Assembly: GCA_937875615.1 (NCBI GenBank)
Contig: CALNBU010000218.1
Coordinates: 1 to 26,152 of the forward strand
Reading direction: 5' to 3'
Length of the DNA stretch: 26,152 bases
From: an uncultured Archangium sp.
GTDB lineage: Bacteria > Myxococcota > Myxococcia > Myxococcales > Myxococcaceae
Both the position numbers and the translations under genes were made by a program. A model generated the notes under the pieces. It was not told where the DNA came from and made no database searches. It saw only the letters and a program-made list of their open reading frames with translations. Positions within the stretch are counted from its first letter, which is position 1; each line of letters begins with the position of its first letter. Positions 16,369 through 23,072 of the stretch are shown here, piece after piece.

Positions 16369-18134
16369 CAGTCGTCCTCCTCGATACGCCACTCGAGCTC
16401 TTCGATGATGAGGCGCGCCGCAGGTCCCTCGCGCCGCGAGTAGACGCCATGTAGTTCGCGTCCGTCGAGACGAACACGAGAGAGCAACATGGGGTCGTCA
16501 CTCGCTTCGGCGAGCGCCGCTCGCCATCGGTCGACGACCTGGAACGCCGCCCTCGCGTCGATCCACGCCTGCACAGAGTAGTCGGCGGCCGGCGCGGCCA
16601 CACCCGGCCGACGCTCGCGACCGAGTCCGGGGAACAAGTCGGCGTCGACGACAGGGCCGCCGTACCGCTGAAGGAGGAACGCTGCGCGCAAAGCTGAAGC
16701 GAGCGCCGGATCGACCTCGGGTAGTGGCGTCTTCGCGAAGTCCTCGGGCGAGCGAAGGTCGACCACGTCCACCTCCAGGGTGTGGTCGCCCTGCGAGAAC
16801 CGAGCGGTGAGCGGGGTGTGCTCGGCCTCGACCCAAGGCGCCACTCCAAGTCCTCGCGCGAGCGTGAGATGCAAGTCGGAGCCACCCGCAAAGCCAATGG
16901 TCGCGAGGATCGGCGTGGAGGCGTCCGTACTGCGTGCTCGCAGCTCGATGCGCTTGCCGTCCCACGTCGCCTCGGCCCACTCGATCGCCGACGCAACGTC
17001 CTCTTCTTCTTTGGTGCGGTCGACGCAGAAGGGAATGGAGTGGGGTGGGTCAAAGGGCTCGCCGAACGCCTCGAGGTCGGTCCAGGTCGACTCAAACAGG
17101 ACACCGAGTTCGAAGTTGCGCGGTGCGCGTCGACCAGCCCCCCATGCTGACGCGCTCCAGTTGGCCGACGTCACCAGCAGTCGGCGCTTCTTTCGAGTGC
17201 GCAGCAGGTAGACCTTCGCGTGGCTCCAACGCGTGTCGCCGTCACGGTGCTGCTCAGCGAAGCGGACGTCGTTGGGCAGACATTCGACGGCCACTCCATT
17301 CGCTTCGAGCGTGGCGTGAGCCTTCTCGGAGAGCGCCCACCCGGTGTTCTTGGCCCATGGGTGCGTCGTGGAGATCCACTTGAGGTGAATCCTGTCCAGC
17401 GGCACGCCTACGTCACTGCTCCAGCCTGCGAGCGTCTGGGCGTTCCACTCGCCGATGGTTGGCGTCATCACGTGGACTTCCGACGGCTCGAACTGCGTGA
17501 GCTGCCTTGCCGCACTCTTGTCGCCCGGGATGCTCGCGACGAAGGTGATGTCGACCGGGCACTCGACACGCTTCGCGGCTTCCGCGCCCGCCGAGGCTCC
17601 TAGCGCATTCAGGAACGGCACGAACGACCCCCACGACTTTCGCGTGGCCGTCGTGGCGCGCGGTCGGAGCGGCAAGGTCGCATGCCAGCCCGCCTGGAGT
17701 TGGCCCTTGAACGCCGCTGCCGTCAGGTTCGTCGAGGAAACGTGCAGTTCGAGGAGGTCCTCGTCGTCGACCTTCCAGTGGAACGCCCAGAGCTTCGCGT
17801 GTTGCACCGCGGGAGCCCTCGCTCCCACCGTGAAGTGGCTGCGATAGCGCCAGATCCACGGGTACTGCGACGGCTCGCGGTCTCCACGAGGTGGGGATGA
17901 GATGGCGGTGAGTCGACCGTGGAGGTACGCCAAGGCAGTGCTCAGTTCCCCGAAGAACAGGGTGCGCTCCTGCATTTCCTGCGAGGGCGAGTGGTTCATG
18001 CCGAGCAGCGAGGGCAAGAGGTGCTCGACGAGGAGCCCCGCGTCCGGTTTCTCGAAGCTCGTCATCCACGCTTCGTGAAGGCGTCCACCAAGTGGTGGAA
18101 CAGGGAGAACTTCTTTCCAGGCGGGCGCGCTCAC
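16368..18134 (-). CDS. Tdp1-like phospholipase-D-superfamily phosphodiesterase
   Basis: This 588-residue protein has two HKN half-sites. The first is HAKLWAF (His112, Lys114) followed by SSTNLT (Asn136) and QLQAGW; the second is SHAKVYLL (His305, Lys307) followed by VTSANWSASAWG (Asn325) and NFELGVLF. The pattern SANxSxxAWG…(Y/F)ELGVLF is that of tyrosyl-DNA phosphodiesterase 1 rather than ordinary phospholipase D, so cleavage of a 3'-phosphotyrosyl or related DNA 3'-end bond is the best guess. A C-terminal 200 residues of beta-rich sequence is unassigned. The GTG start at 18134 overlaps the previous gene's stop as GTGA; the open frame reaching 19265 is a shadow of that gene. It lies between the unknown 460-residue protein and the helicase. 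Confidence 0.82.
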   Translation of the reverse strand: MSAPAWKEVLPVPPLGGRLHEAWMTSFEKPDAGLLVEHLLPSLLGMNHSPSQEMQERTLFFGELSTALAYLHGRLTAISSPPRGDREPSQYPWIWRYRSHFTVGARAPAVQHAKLWAFHWKVDDEDLLELHVSSTNLTAAAFKGQLQAGWHATLPLRPRATTATRKSWGSFVPFLNALGASAGAEAAKRVECPVDITFVASIPGDKSAARQLTQFEPSEVHVMTPTIGEWNAQTLAGWSSDVGVPLDRIHLKWISTTHPWAKNTGWALSEKAHATLEANGVAVECLPNDVRFAEQHRDGDTRWSHAKVYLLRTRKKRRLLVTSANWSASAWGAGRRAPRNFELGVLFESTWTDLEAFGEPFDPPHSIPFCVDRTKEEEDVASAIEWAEATWDGKRIELRARSTDASTPILATIGFAGGSDLHLTLARGLGVAPWVEAEHTPLTARFSQGDHTLEVDVVDLRSPEDFAKTPLPEVDPALASALRAAFLLQRYGGPVVDADLFPGLGRERRPGVAAPAADYSVQAWIDARAAFQVVDRWRAALAEASDDPMLLSRVRLDGRELHGVYSRREGPAARLIIEELEWRIEEDD

Positions 18135-19513
18135 AGGAGGTCTCCGTCGTCGTCGGGGCCGTGCTGCCTGATGGCGTCCAGCGCAACGTTCATGTTCGCG
18201 ACACCGCACTGCGCGGCCAGCAGGCAGACGGAGCGCAGCCTGAACCGGTAGTCGCTTGTCGCGATGCCGGTGTCGGCGACCAGCGGGACAAGCTTTCCAG
18301 CGTGTTCTCGGAACCAACGTCGCCCGCCGCCAAACTGGTGGTGATGCCTCTCCAGCGCCCTGATCTGCGCGACCGGCGACGCTGCGCCGCGCATCGCCTC
18401 GGCGAGCCGCGTGGCGATGTTCTCGTGTGGGAACGTGCTCCGTCCGGGCGCGCTGAGCCACGCCTCGCTCGATGTGCGGAGTTGAACGAAGCGCGACTGC
18501 AGTTCCGTCGACTGCGCGAGCTTCTCGACGGTCGGCGCCTGCGCACGATTGTCGGTGTTCATCTCGTCCCAGAGGCCTCGCATCGCGTGCATCGCGGTGT
18601 CGGCGAGGCGCGTGAAAGCGGGCAGCGACGCGAGCGACGCCGGCTCGATCGCCCTCGCGAGCGTGGCGGACTCGGCCAAGGCGTCGCACAGCTCTGGGTG
18701 TGAGCGCGCGCCGCTCGCGCTCGCCAGCACCTCGGCGGTCGTGCGTCGAACAGAGTTGGCGCCGAAGAGAGCTGCTTCGAGGAGGCGCCGCTCGTCCTCG
18801 GGCAGCCGCTCGCGAACAGCGCCATCGGTGGTGGGTAGGACGCCTCCGAGCGTGTCGAGGGCTCCGCGCCAGCCGGACTCGACCCAATAGCGGGCCTCGC
18901 CACCGTCGCTCCAGTGGCCCCACTTCGTGCGGTTCTCGAAGTGTTCTTCCCGGAGCTGCGCCCCGCGTGGGAGTGCGTCGTTCATGAGGTCGGCGAGCCG
19001 AAGGGCGGTGCCTTCCGGCGTCCAACCGTCCCCGGTCGTCAGGCCCGCGATCGTGCGGAACACGACGCGGTACGCGCCGTAGGTCCCCGCCTGCCGGTAT
19101 CGGCGGAACTGGTCTGGGCTCATTGCGAAGTCGTCTGGCAGTCGACGTCCTTCTGCGATGGCGTCGAGCCAACGTTTCACGCTCCGGCGTCCACGGAGCT
19201 GCCCGGTAGTCTGTTGCGACGTGAGCGTCCGAGCGATCCAGAGGAGCTCGAGCGGGCGCAGCCACGCATAGCGCGCGCGCTGGTCGTCGCGTCGAGAGAG
19301 GTCCCCACCTCCAGCGTTACGCCACGCGATGTGTGACCAGCGCAGGCACCAGGAGAGAAGCGAGATCCACCTCGCGTCGGATGTGCCGTTGCTCAGCCCG
19401 GGCGCGAGCAGGTCGGCGAAGTAGTCGGCGCCCGCTCGGAGGCCGAGTGCGTCACCACGACGAACGTGGACCGGGTCCCACGGGGCGGTGAAGTACCAGC
19501 CGCGTTGCTCCAT
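18131..19513 (-). CDS. Unknown 460-residue protein, first gene of the Tdp1/helicase operon
   Basis: This is a predominantly helical, Trp- and Arg-rich cytoplasmic protein. The N-terminus (MEQRGWYFTAPWDPVHVRRG, then ADYFADLLAPGLSNGTSDAR and WISLLSWCLRW) has the pattern ADxF…PG…ARW…W. This recalls the N-terminal signature of DUF6361-like proteins, but only as a distant resemblance. The HHHQFGGGRRWF segment near residue 395 is a notable conserved-looking patch. No nuclease, ATPase or transmembrane signature is visible. Its stop overlaps the start of the Tdp1-like gene by four bases, so the products are likely made in a fixed ratio and may form a complex; I would guess a specificity or scaffold subunit (inference). 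Confidence 0.8.
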   Translation of the reverse strand: MEQRGWYFTAPWDPVHVRRGDALGLRAGADYFADLLAPGLSNGTSDARWISLLSWCLRWSHIAWRNAGGGDLSRRDDQRARYAWLRPLELLWIARTLTSQQTTGQLRGRRSVKRWLDAIAEGRRLPDDFAMSPDQFRRYRQAGTYGAYRVVFRTIAGLTTGDGWTPEGTALRLADLMNDALPRGAQLREEHFENRTKWGHWSDGGEARYWVESGWRGALDTLGGVLPTTDGAVRERLPEDERRLLEAALFGANSVRRTTAEVLASASGARSHPELCDALAESATLARAIEPASLASLPAFTRLADTAMHAMRGLWDEMNTDNRAQAPTVEKLAQSTELQSRFVQLRTSSEAWLSAPGRSTFPHENIATRLAEAMRGAASPVAQIRALERHHHQFGGGRRWFREHAGKLVPLVADTGIATSDYRFRLRSVCLLAAQCGVANMNVALDAIRQHGPDDDGDLL

Positions 19514-19845
19514 TATTCGTGCCCGACTCCGCGCTCTGTGGGCGTGCTCGACGCCGCGGCTGTGAACGCCTCGTGTGCGCCGACGTTCCGAGGCTCGTCG
19601 CGATCCTGGTCACGTAGGCAACCGTTCATCGCGTCGAACAGTATCAGGCGAGTAGGGCAGGTCGGGACAGATCTCTGGTGTTGTCCAGACACTGCAGGCG
19701 TGCGCTCTTCGGCGATGTTCTGGCCGGCCTCGTCACGAACGAGGAGAATGATGGCCGGCGCAGCTCCAATGAGCACGCGCACGAGCTCGCCGTCGCTGGA
19801 CGGACCCGTCGCCGGGTGAATGGAGCTGGGCGTCGGTGCGGCCAC
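19513..19845 (-). CDS. Possible small ORF at the head of the operon
   Basis: This is a 110-residue ORF with a GTG start whose TAA stop shares one base with the ATG of the 460-residue gene (TAATG). The segment DGELVRVLIGAAPAIILLVRD looks strand-like and FDAMNGCLRDQDRDEPRNVG is hydrophilic; no family is recognised. No ribosome site is clear. The overlap style matches the rest of the operon and argues for a real gene or the tail of one. The degraded DNA just upstream argues for a remnant. Confidence 0.3.
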   Translation of the reverse strand: MAAPTPSSIHPATGPSSDGELVRVLIGAAPAIILLVRDEAGQNIAEERTPAVSGQHQRSVPTCPTRLILFDAMNGCLRDQDRDEPRNVGAHEAFTAAASSTPTERGVGHE

Positions 19846-19937
19846 GCGTAACGAAAGGCACGGGCTCTACTCCTGAGGGGACACTCCCTTTGTGGGCGTG
19901 CTTCCACGAACCCCTGGTCCGCGGCGAGCATGTCTGT

Positions 19938-19963
19938 CGAGGGCTCCTGTTGTGGAGCCCTCG
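19938..19963. terminator. Strong hairpin after the EEP remnant
   Basis: CGAGGGCTCC and GGAGCCCTCG pair perfectly over 10 bp around the loop TGTTGT. On the minus strand it lies just after the end of the endonuclease/exonuclease/phosphatase remnant and before the helicase operon. It is therefore probably the terminator of the lost gene and separates it from the operon. No T-run follows. Confidence 0.55.
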
Positions 19964-19969
19964 GTCCCG

Positions 19970-20086
19970 GGATGTTGACCGCGAGCGGCACGTGGTCGGA
20001 GATGCGCGCTGCGACCCAGTCCTCGAAGGTGCCGATGAACACTCAGTCAGGATCGCGACGTCGAGATTGATGCGCTCCAGCAGCTG
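19970..20086 (-). pseudogene. Remnant of an endonuclease/exonuclease/phosphatase (EEP) protein
   Basis: Two pieces of one family are joined at a frameshift. QLLERINLDVAILTEC (20086 to about 20040) matches the N-terminal strand of EEP proteins that ends in the catalytic Glu. After a frame change at about 20040, FEDWVAARISDHVPLAVNIP matches the C-terminal strand carrying the conserved Ser-Asp-His. The roughly 180 intervening residues are gone, so the product cannot be active. The assignment rests on short motifs, but both are in the right order and orientation. Confidence 0.6.
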
Positions 20087-20320
20087 GCTACAGCCTGTGA
20101 GAGCGATCGCGCTGGGCATCGTCGGAGGACTCATCCTGGGGGCGAGCGTCAACCAGTCTACGATGGTTTCGCAGTTGGCATGCTCTCATGTGCGGACCAT
20201 CACCAGAGCGCTGCCTGTGAGGCGAACTACCTTCGCACGGCCGTTGCGGAGATCGGCACGCTCGTCGGTCTGTTGAGTTCCGTCGTGGCGCTTTGGTTGG
20301 GTCGTCGGTCACGCACGTAA
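20070..20320 (+). pseudogene. Frameshifted small two-helix membrane protein
   Basis: An ATG at 20070 opens MRSSSWLQPVRAIALGIVGG followed by LILGASVNQ, a basic start and one hydrophobic helix. A shift of one base near 20156 gives a second frame reading YDGFAVGMLSCADHHQSAAC, then YLRTAVAEIGTLVGLL and SSVVALWLGRRSRT before TAA. Together they would make about 84 residues with two helices, a short Cys-containing loop and a basic tail. Neither half alone is convincing. It is either a mutated gene, a sequencing error or, less likely, programmed frameshifting. Confidence 0.4.
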
Positions 20321-20534
20321 CACCCGTACTCCGGGCGCCATTTCGGTCGAACTTCTCGAGGAAACAGCGCTTCGTGTCCGTTACGCCGCGCCTGTCGCGG
20401 GTGCGCGGCGCTCGTGGTCGTGACCGCGAAGATCGGGCTGCCATCATCGGCATGAGTCGGGCGAGCAGCTTGATGCCGGTGGCATCGAGCGCAAACGACG
20501 AGTAGCGATGCCCTCCAGCACGCCGACCGAGGGC
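20321..20534. other. Uninterpreted degraded stretch
   Basis: No credible gene is seen here. On the minus strand one short segment reads RYSSFALDATGIKLLARL, faintly like the DSTG-x-K strand of IS5-type transposases, but there is no continuation and no terminal repeat. I treat the stretch as part of the decayed region between the two candidate defence modules. Confidence 0.3.
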
Positions 20535-20724
20535 GACGCTTGGCCGAGGATGAGCAGGTGATGCGTCCACGGCAAAAGTCTCAGCAGCGCTGAGACTTTT
20601 CGGTCCGCCTCGTAGAACTGGCGCATGCGGAACAGGTTTGGGCGCGTGTACCCGCGGGCACCGGGGTGCGGCGGGCGAGATCGGGGGCGAGCTCCTTGAC
20701 CACGCCGTCGCCCCACGCGGCACT
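20535..20724 (-). pseudogene. YhcG/DUF1016 nuclease N-terminal remnant
   Basis: The sequence WGDGVVKELAPDLARR, then a one-base frame change near 20660, then GYTRPNLFRMRQFYEADRKV and SALLRLLPWTHHLLILGQA matches the N-terminal domain of the YhcG (DUF1016) family. The hallmarks are NL-xx-MRQFYE and LPWTHxLLIL. The PD-(D/E)XK nuclease C-terminal domain is missing, so this is a truncated, frameshifted relic. YhcG-family proteins are common in restriction and defence loci. It is divergent from the intact gene at 20760. Confidence 0.75.
20574..20600. repeat. Perfect 12-bp inverted repeat inside the YhcG remnant
   Basis: AAAAGTCTCAGC and GCTGAGACTTTT are exact inverted copies with the 3-nt loop AGC. 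The outer A4/T4 tracts make it look like a bidirectional intrinsic terminator. It coincides with codons for RKVSALLRLL of the YhcG remnant, so it could also be a coincidence of coding sequence. Confidence 0.55.
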
Positions 20725-20759
20725 TCTCGACGTACCACGAGCGCAGATACCATCGGCCA

Positions 20760-21188
20760 ATGACCGATACTCAATGGACCTCCAAGCCGTCAGATGAGCA
20801 AATCCAGCAGCGCATCGTCGCGTTCATGGGGGCCCTCGCGACCGCCGAGCTCGAGCGCGCCTTCGCGATCTGTCCGTGCGATGCGTTCGACCCCGCCAAC
20901 AAAGAGGCGATGTTCGAGCACCTCGAGCACGCGATGTTTCAGTTCATGATCATCAGCAAAGAGGGGGCGGAGGAGGCGCCCGTCCTCGAGAAGCCGGAGA
21001 CCTGGCTCTCCGGGATCACGCCGCCCCCGAGCTCCGAGCTCGAGGCGCTCCAGCTTGAGATCTCCGGTGATGAGGTGATGGCGAATGTCTTCATCGATGG
21101 TGAGGTGACGGACATCACTGCTCGCTATCGCCTGGAGGAGAAGGATCAGGTCTGGCGACTCCATTTCGAGAACCTCGACATTATGTAG
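20760..21188 (+). CDS. Hypothetical acidic protein, 142 residues
   Basis: No family is recognised. The product is acidic and soluble, with an N-terminal helical half (QQRIVAFMGALATAELERAF, a short Cys-Pro-Cys, EAMFEHLEHAMFQFMI) and a C-terminal strand-rich half (LEISGDEVMANVFIDGEVTD then ARYRLEEKDQVWRLHFENLD). The two-part layout resembles NTF2-like small proteins in general shape only. The frame is clean from ATG 20760 to TAG 21188 and differs in this from all its neighbours, so it is probably a live gene. No strong ribosome site precedes the ATG. It is surrounded by remnants on both sides. Confidence 0.65.
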   Translation: MTDTQWTSKPSDEQIQQRIVAFMGALATAELERAFAICPCDAFDPANKEAMFEHLEHAMFQFMIISKEGAEEAPVLEKPETWLSGITPPPSSELEALQLEISGDEVMANVFIDGEVTDITARYRLEEKDQVWRLHFENLDIM

Positions 21189-21249
21189 TCCGCATGGAGC
21201 TCAGCTCGTCGTTCGACGACGAACCGCAGCATCGGGAGGATGGAGAGCG

Positions 21250-21363
21250 TCACACGTCTACGAGGTCGGCGTTGAGCGCCTGGGTGATGATCGCGCCACC
21301 GTCGACGTACACGCGCTTGACCCCGTTCGAGCCGAGCCTCTCGAACCGGGCTGTCAGATCGCC
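21250..21363 (-). pseudogene. RibD/DHFR-family C-terminal fragment
   Basis: On the minus strand the frame reads GDLTARFERLGSNGVKRVYV then DGGAIITQALNADLVDV and a stop. The KRVYVDGGA-x-I…AL-x-A-x-L-V-D pattern is the reductase domain shared by RibD C-terminal and dihydrofolate-reductase-family proteins. The upstream half and the rest of the C-terminus are absent. It is a short relic with no start codon. Confidence 0.6.
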
Positions 21364-21419
21364 GAGGCGAAATCCTCGCTGCGGCGCCGCCTTCGATGTG
21401 TCGCGCCGTCGGCGCTCGC

Positions 21420-21734
21420 TCAGTGGGTGAACTCGCTGGCGAGCCAGCCCTCGTCGACGAAGCGCGCGGCCTCGTGGAGCCCCGAGGCGAAGAGGTGCTC
21501 GTCGTTTGCGAAGAGCGTGAACGAGTACACGTTGTCCTTGGACGTGGTCACCGTGCCCTCCTCGACGACGTCGATGCCGAGGCGGCCCGCGCCGACAAAC
21601 ACCCGACCACGGAGGCGCGTGATGGCGAAGAACTCTCGATCTGCCGGTGCGGCGAAGCGCGTGACCGTCTCGCCTTGGAGCCGCCCGCCGAGCTCCTGAA
21701 GCTCATCCCGCCGGCCCTCGCTGCCGTACACCAT
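21420..21734 (-). pseudogene. Unidentified protein fragment
   Basis: This open stretch of about 104 codons ends in TGA/TAG at 21420 with the tail GLHEAARFVDEGWLASEFTH. It includes ADREFFAITRLRGRVFVGAG and DNVYSFTLFANDEHLFASG, sequence that looks like a folded alpha/beta protein but matches no family I know. An ATG at 21734 could start it (MVYGSEGRRDELQELGG). Its 5' end abuts an unrelated plus-strand fragment, so I think it is truncated rather than a complete gene. Confidence 0.35.
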
Positions 21735-22192
21735 CATCGGGCTCATCGACCTCGTCATCGACACGCTCGACCAGGCGCGCACCCAGCTTCTTCACCTGCA
21801 GCAGCAGGAAGCCCTCGGCGCCATCGGTTACGTGACCGAGCTCGAGGACGCGGGGCTGATGGCCATCACGAGCTGCGCGCAGGCGAACGTCGGCAAGGCG
21901 CTCGCGAGCTTCGGGAAGCTCATGCGATTCGTCGAAGCTATCGCCACGGCGCTCCCGAAGCCGCAGGTCGTCAGACGCGCTGCGTGATCAGCATCGCGGC
22001 CACACCCAGCGCAACGACGCCGCCCTGAAGGAGCTGGCCCGCGTCTACGCGCGCGACGCCCTCAAGCGCCGGATCCCGGGCACCACCCTCGTGAGCCTCG
22101 CCGTCGAGCAGGACGATCCGGCCCTGACGCTACGGGTGCGCGTCCGCGAGCGGGAGACCTCGGCAGCGGTGGACGTGTCGAGCGAGCGGTGA
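21727..22192 (+). pseudogene. Two consecutive plus-strand ORF fragments without a start
   Basis: From about 21727 to TGA 21987 the frame reads helical sequence with no start codon at its head: YTIIGLIDLVIDTLDQARTQ, LLHLQQQEALGAIGYVTELE and NVGKALASFGKLMRFVEAIA. A few family-like residues (AELLKLIPPALAAV) precede it in another frame. From 21986 to TGA 22192 a different frame reads RNDAALKELARVYARDALKR then GTTLVSLAVEQDDPALTLRV. Both pieces look like real protein. I read them as parts of one or two broken genes, possibly phage-derived, which I cannot identify. Confidence 0.4.
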
Positions 22193-22195
22193 CGG

Positions 22196-22582
22196 CTACG
22201 TCTTCACGGTGCGCTTCAACACCGCGAGTTCGAGTCCCACCAGCGCGGCGATCACCGCGATTTCGACGATGAAGTACGAGAGCCCGAGGGTGGTCATCGC
22301 GTCGCGATGGGTCACGACGACGAGCGTCGACACCAGGCAGTAAAAGACGTTCGCCCCGATGATGAGGGCCAGCGCACGACGCCATCGCTCCCTGGCGAGC
22401 TGAAAGCAGCCGAGCGAGTACGCGCCGTAGACGACGCCGAAGAGCCCGAGCACCACGAGCGTGCCCCGCGACAACCCGATCGCCTCGTGAGCCGAAGGCA
22501 GGACGACGCACAGCATGAGCGCGGTCGCGAGGCCGCCAAGCCCATCAAGGAGGAAGGTCGTGCGCGGTGTGGGGAGCTTCAT
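22196..22582 (-). CDS. Small four-helix membrane protein
   Basis: This 128-residue integral membrane protein has hydrophobic helices at about 10-30 (LLDGLGGLATALMLCVVLPS), 38-60 (GTLVVLGLFGVVYGAYSLGC), 70-88 (ALALIIGANVFYCLVSTLVV) and 97-118 (LGLSYFIVEIAVIAALVGLE). It ends in a basic tail (LKRTVKT). The function is unknown; the topology resembles small permease-like or DUF-type inner-membrane proteins. Its ATG overlaps the stop of the upstream minus-strand frame as ATGA, so it was the second gene of a coupled pair. It is the only apparently intact gene between 21.2 and 23.07 kb. Confidence 0.65.
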   Translation of the reverse strand: MKLPTPRTTFLLDGLGGLATALMLCVVLPSAHEAIGLSRGTLVVLGLFGVVYGAYSLGCFQLARERWRRALALIIGANVFYCLVSTLVVVTHRDAMTTLGLSYFIVEIAVIAALVGLELAVLKRTVKT

Positions 22583-22785
22583 GCCAAGCGTTTCGCCGCG
22601 AGCCGGTAGAGAACATGCCGCCGCAGCGGATGTCCTCGGCGAGCTCCGGGTGGTCGAAGTCGTCGTCGCGCCTCATCCCGATCCGCTCCATCGCCGCGCG
22701 CTCTCGGTCGCGTAGCCGTGGTCCCACGATGAGCGAGCCGCCACAGGAACTCGACGGTCGGCGTGAAGTGCGCGTCGAACCCCAC
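22579..22785 (-). pseudogene. Frameshifted gene upstream of the four-helix protein
   Basis: Protein-like sequence switches frame twice: VGFDAHFTPTVEFLW in one frame, then LIVGPRLRDRERAAMERIGM followed by RRDDDFDHPELAEDIRCGGM in another, then YRLAAKRLA back in the first. It ends with a TGA that overlaps the next gene's ATG. The two shifts (near 22735 and 22612) compensate each other. That could mean sequencing errors in a real gene, or decay. No family is recognised. Confidence 0.35.
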
Positions 22786-22832
22786 GCGAGCCAGCCCGAC
22801 GAACCCGATGGACTGCTCGCCGCCCTGAACCT

Positions 22833-23046
22833 CGAGAGCCGCGGCCCGAACCCGTGCTCGGCGAAGTGGGTGTTCGCGCTGCTCCGGCAGGCTGGCAAGG
22901 AGCCCACGGGCGGCAGCGGGCGCGGCGTCATCGTGGTGCAGGTCCCGGCGTGGCCCTGCTTCCGGCCCGCGTTCGGCAAGTTCCGCGAGGGCACCAGCAG
23001 CCGGTTCCTCGAGCGCGTCGCCAGGGGGCTCGGCCTCGTCCCGTAG
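22833..23046 (+). pseudogene. Possible phage structural-protein fragment
   Basis: The plus-strand frame ends with KWVFALLRQAGKEPTGG, then GRGVIVVQVPAWPCFRPAFG and SSRFLERVARGLGLVP before a stop. VxVPA-x-P-x-F-R-P-A-F recalls the IPARPFLRPA signature near the C-terminus of HK97-gp10-like tail-completion proteins. The N-terminal part of the frame (back to 22567) is low-complexity and not protein-like. This is a weak assignment. Confidence 0.3.
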
Positions 23047-23072
23047 GTCTACGGAGCGTAGAATCCTCCGAA

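Noticed and set aside
14302..18134. Calling the helicase plus PLD pair DISARM
   Set aside because: No DUF1998 (DrmB), DrmA or methyltransferase gene is present, and the PLD protein has Tdp1-type motifs.
18135..19265. N-terminal extension of the Tdp1-like frame
   Set aside because: These codons run antisense-like through the 460-residue gene in another frame and read as Arg/Ala-rich noise; the GTGA overlap gives a natural start at 18134.
20444..20520. IS5-type transposase fragment (DATGIKLL)
   Set aside because: A single short match with no further DDE motifs, no terminal inverted repeats and no target duplication.
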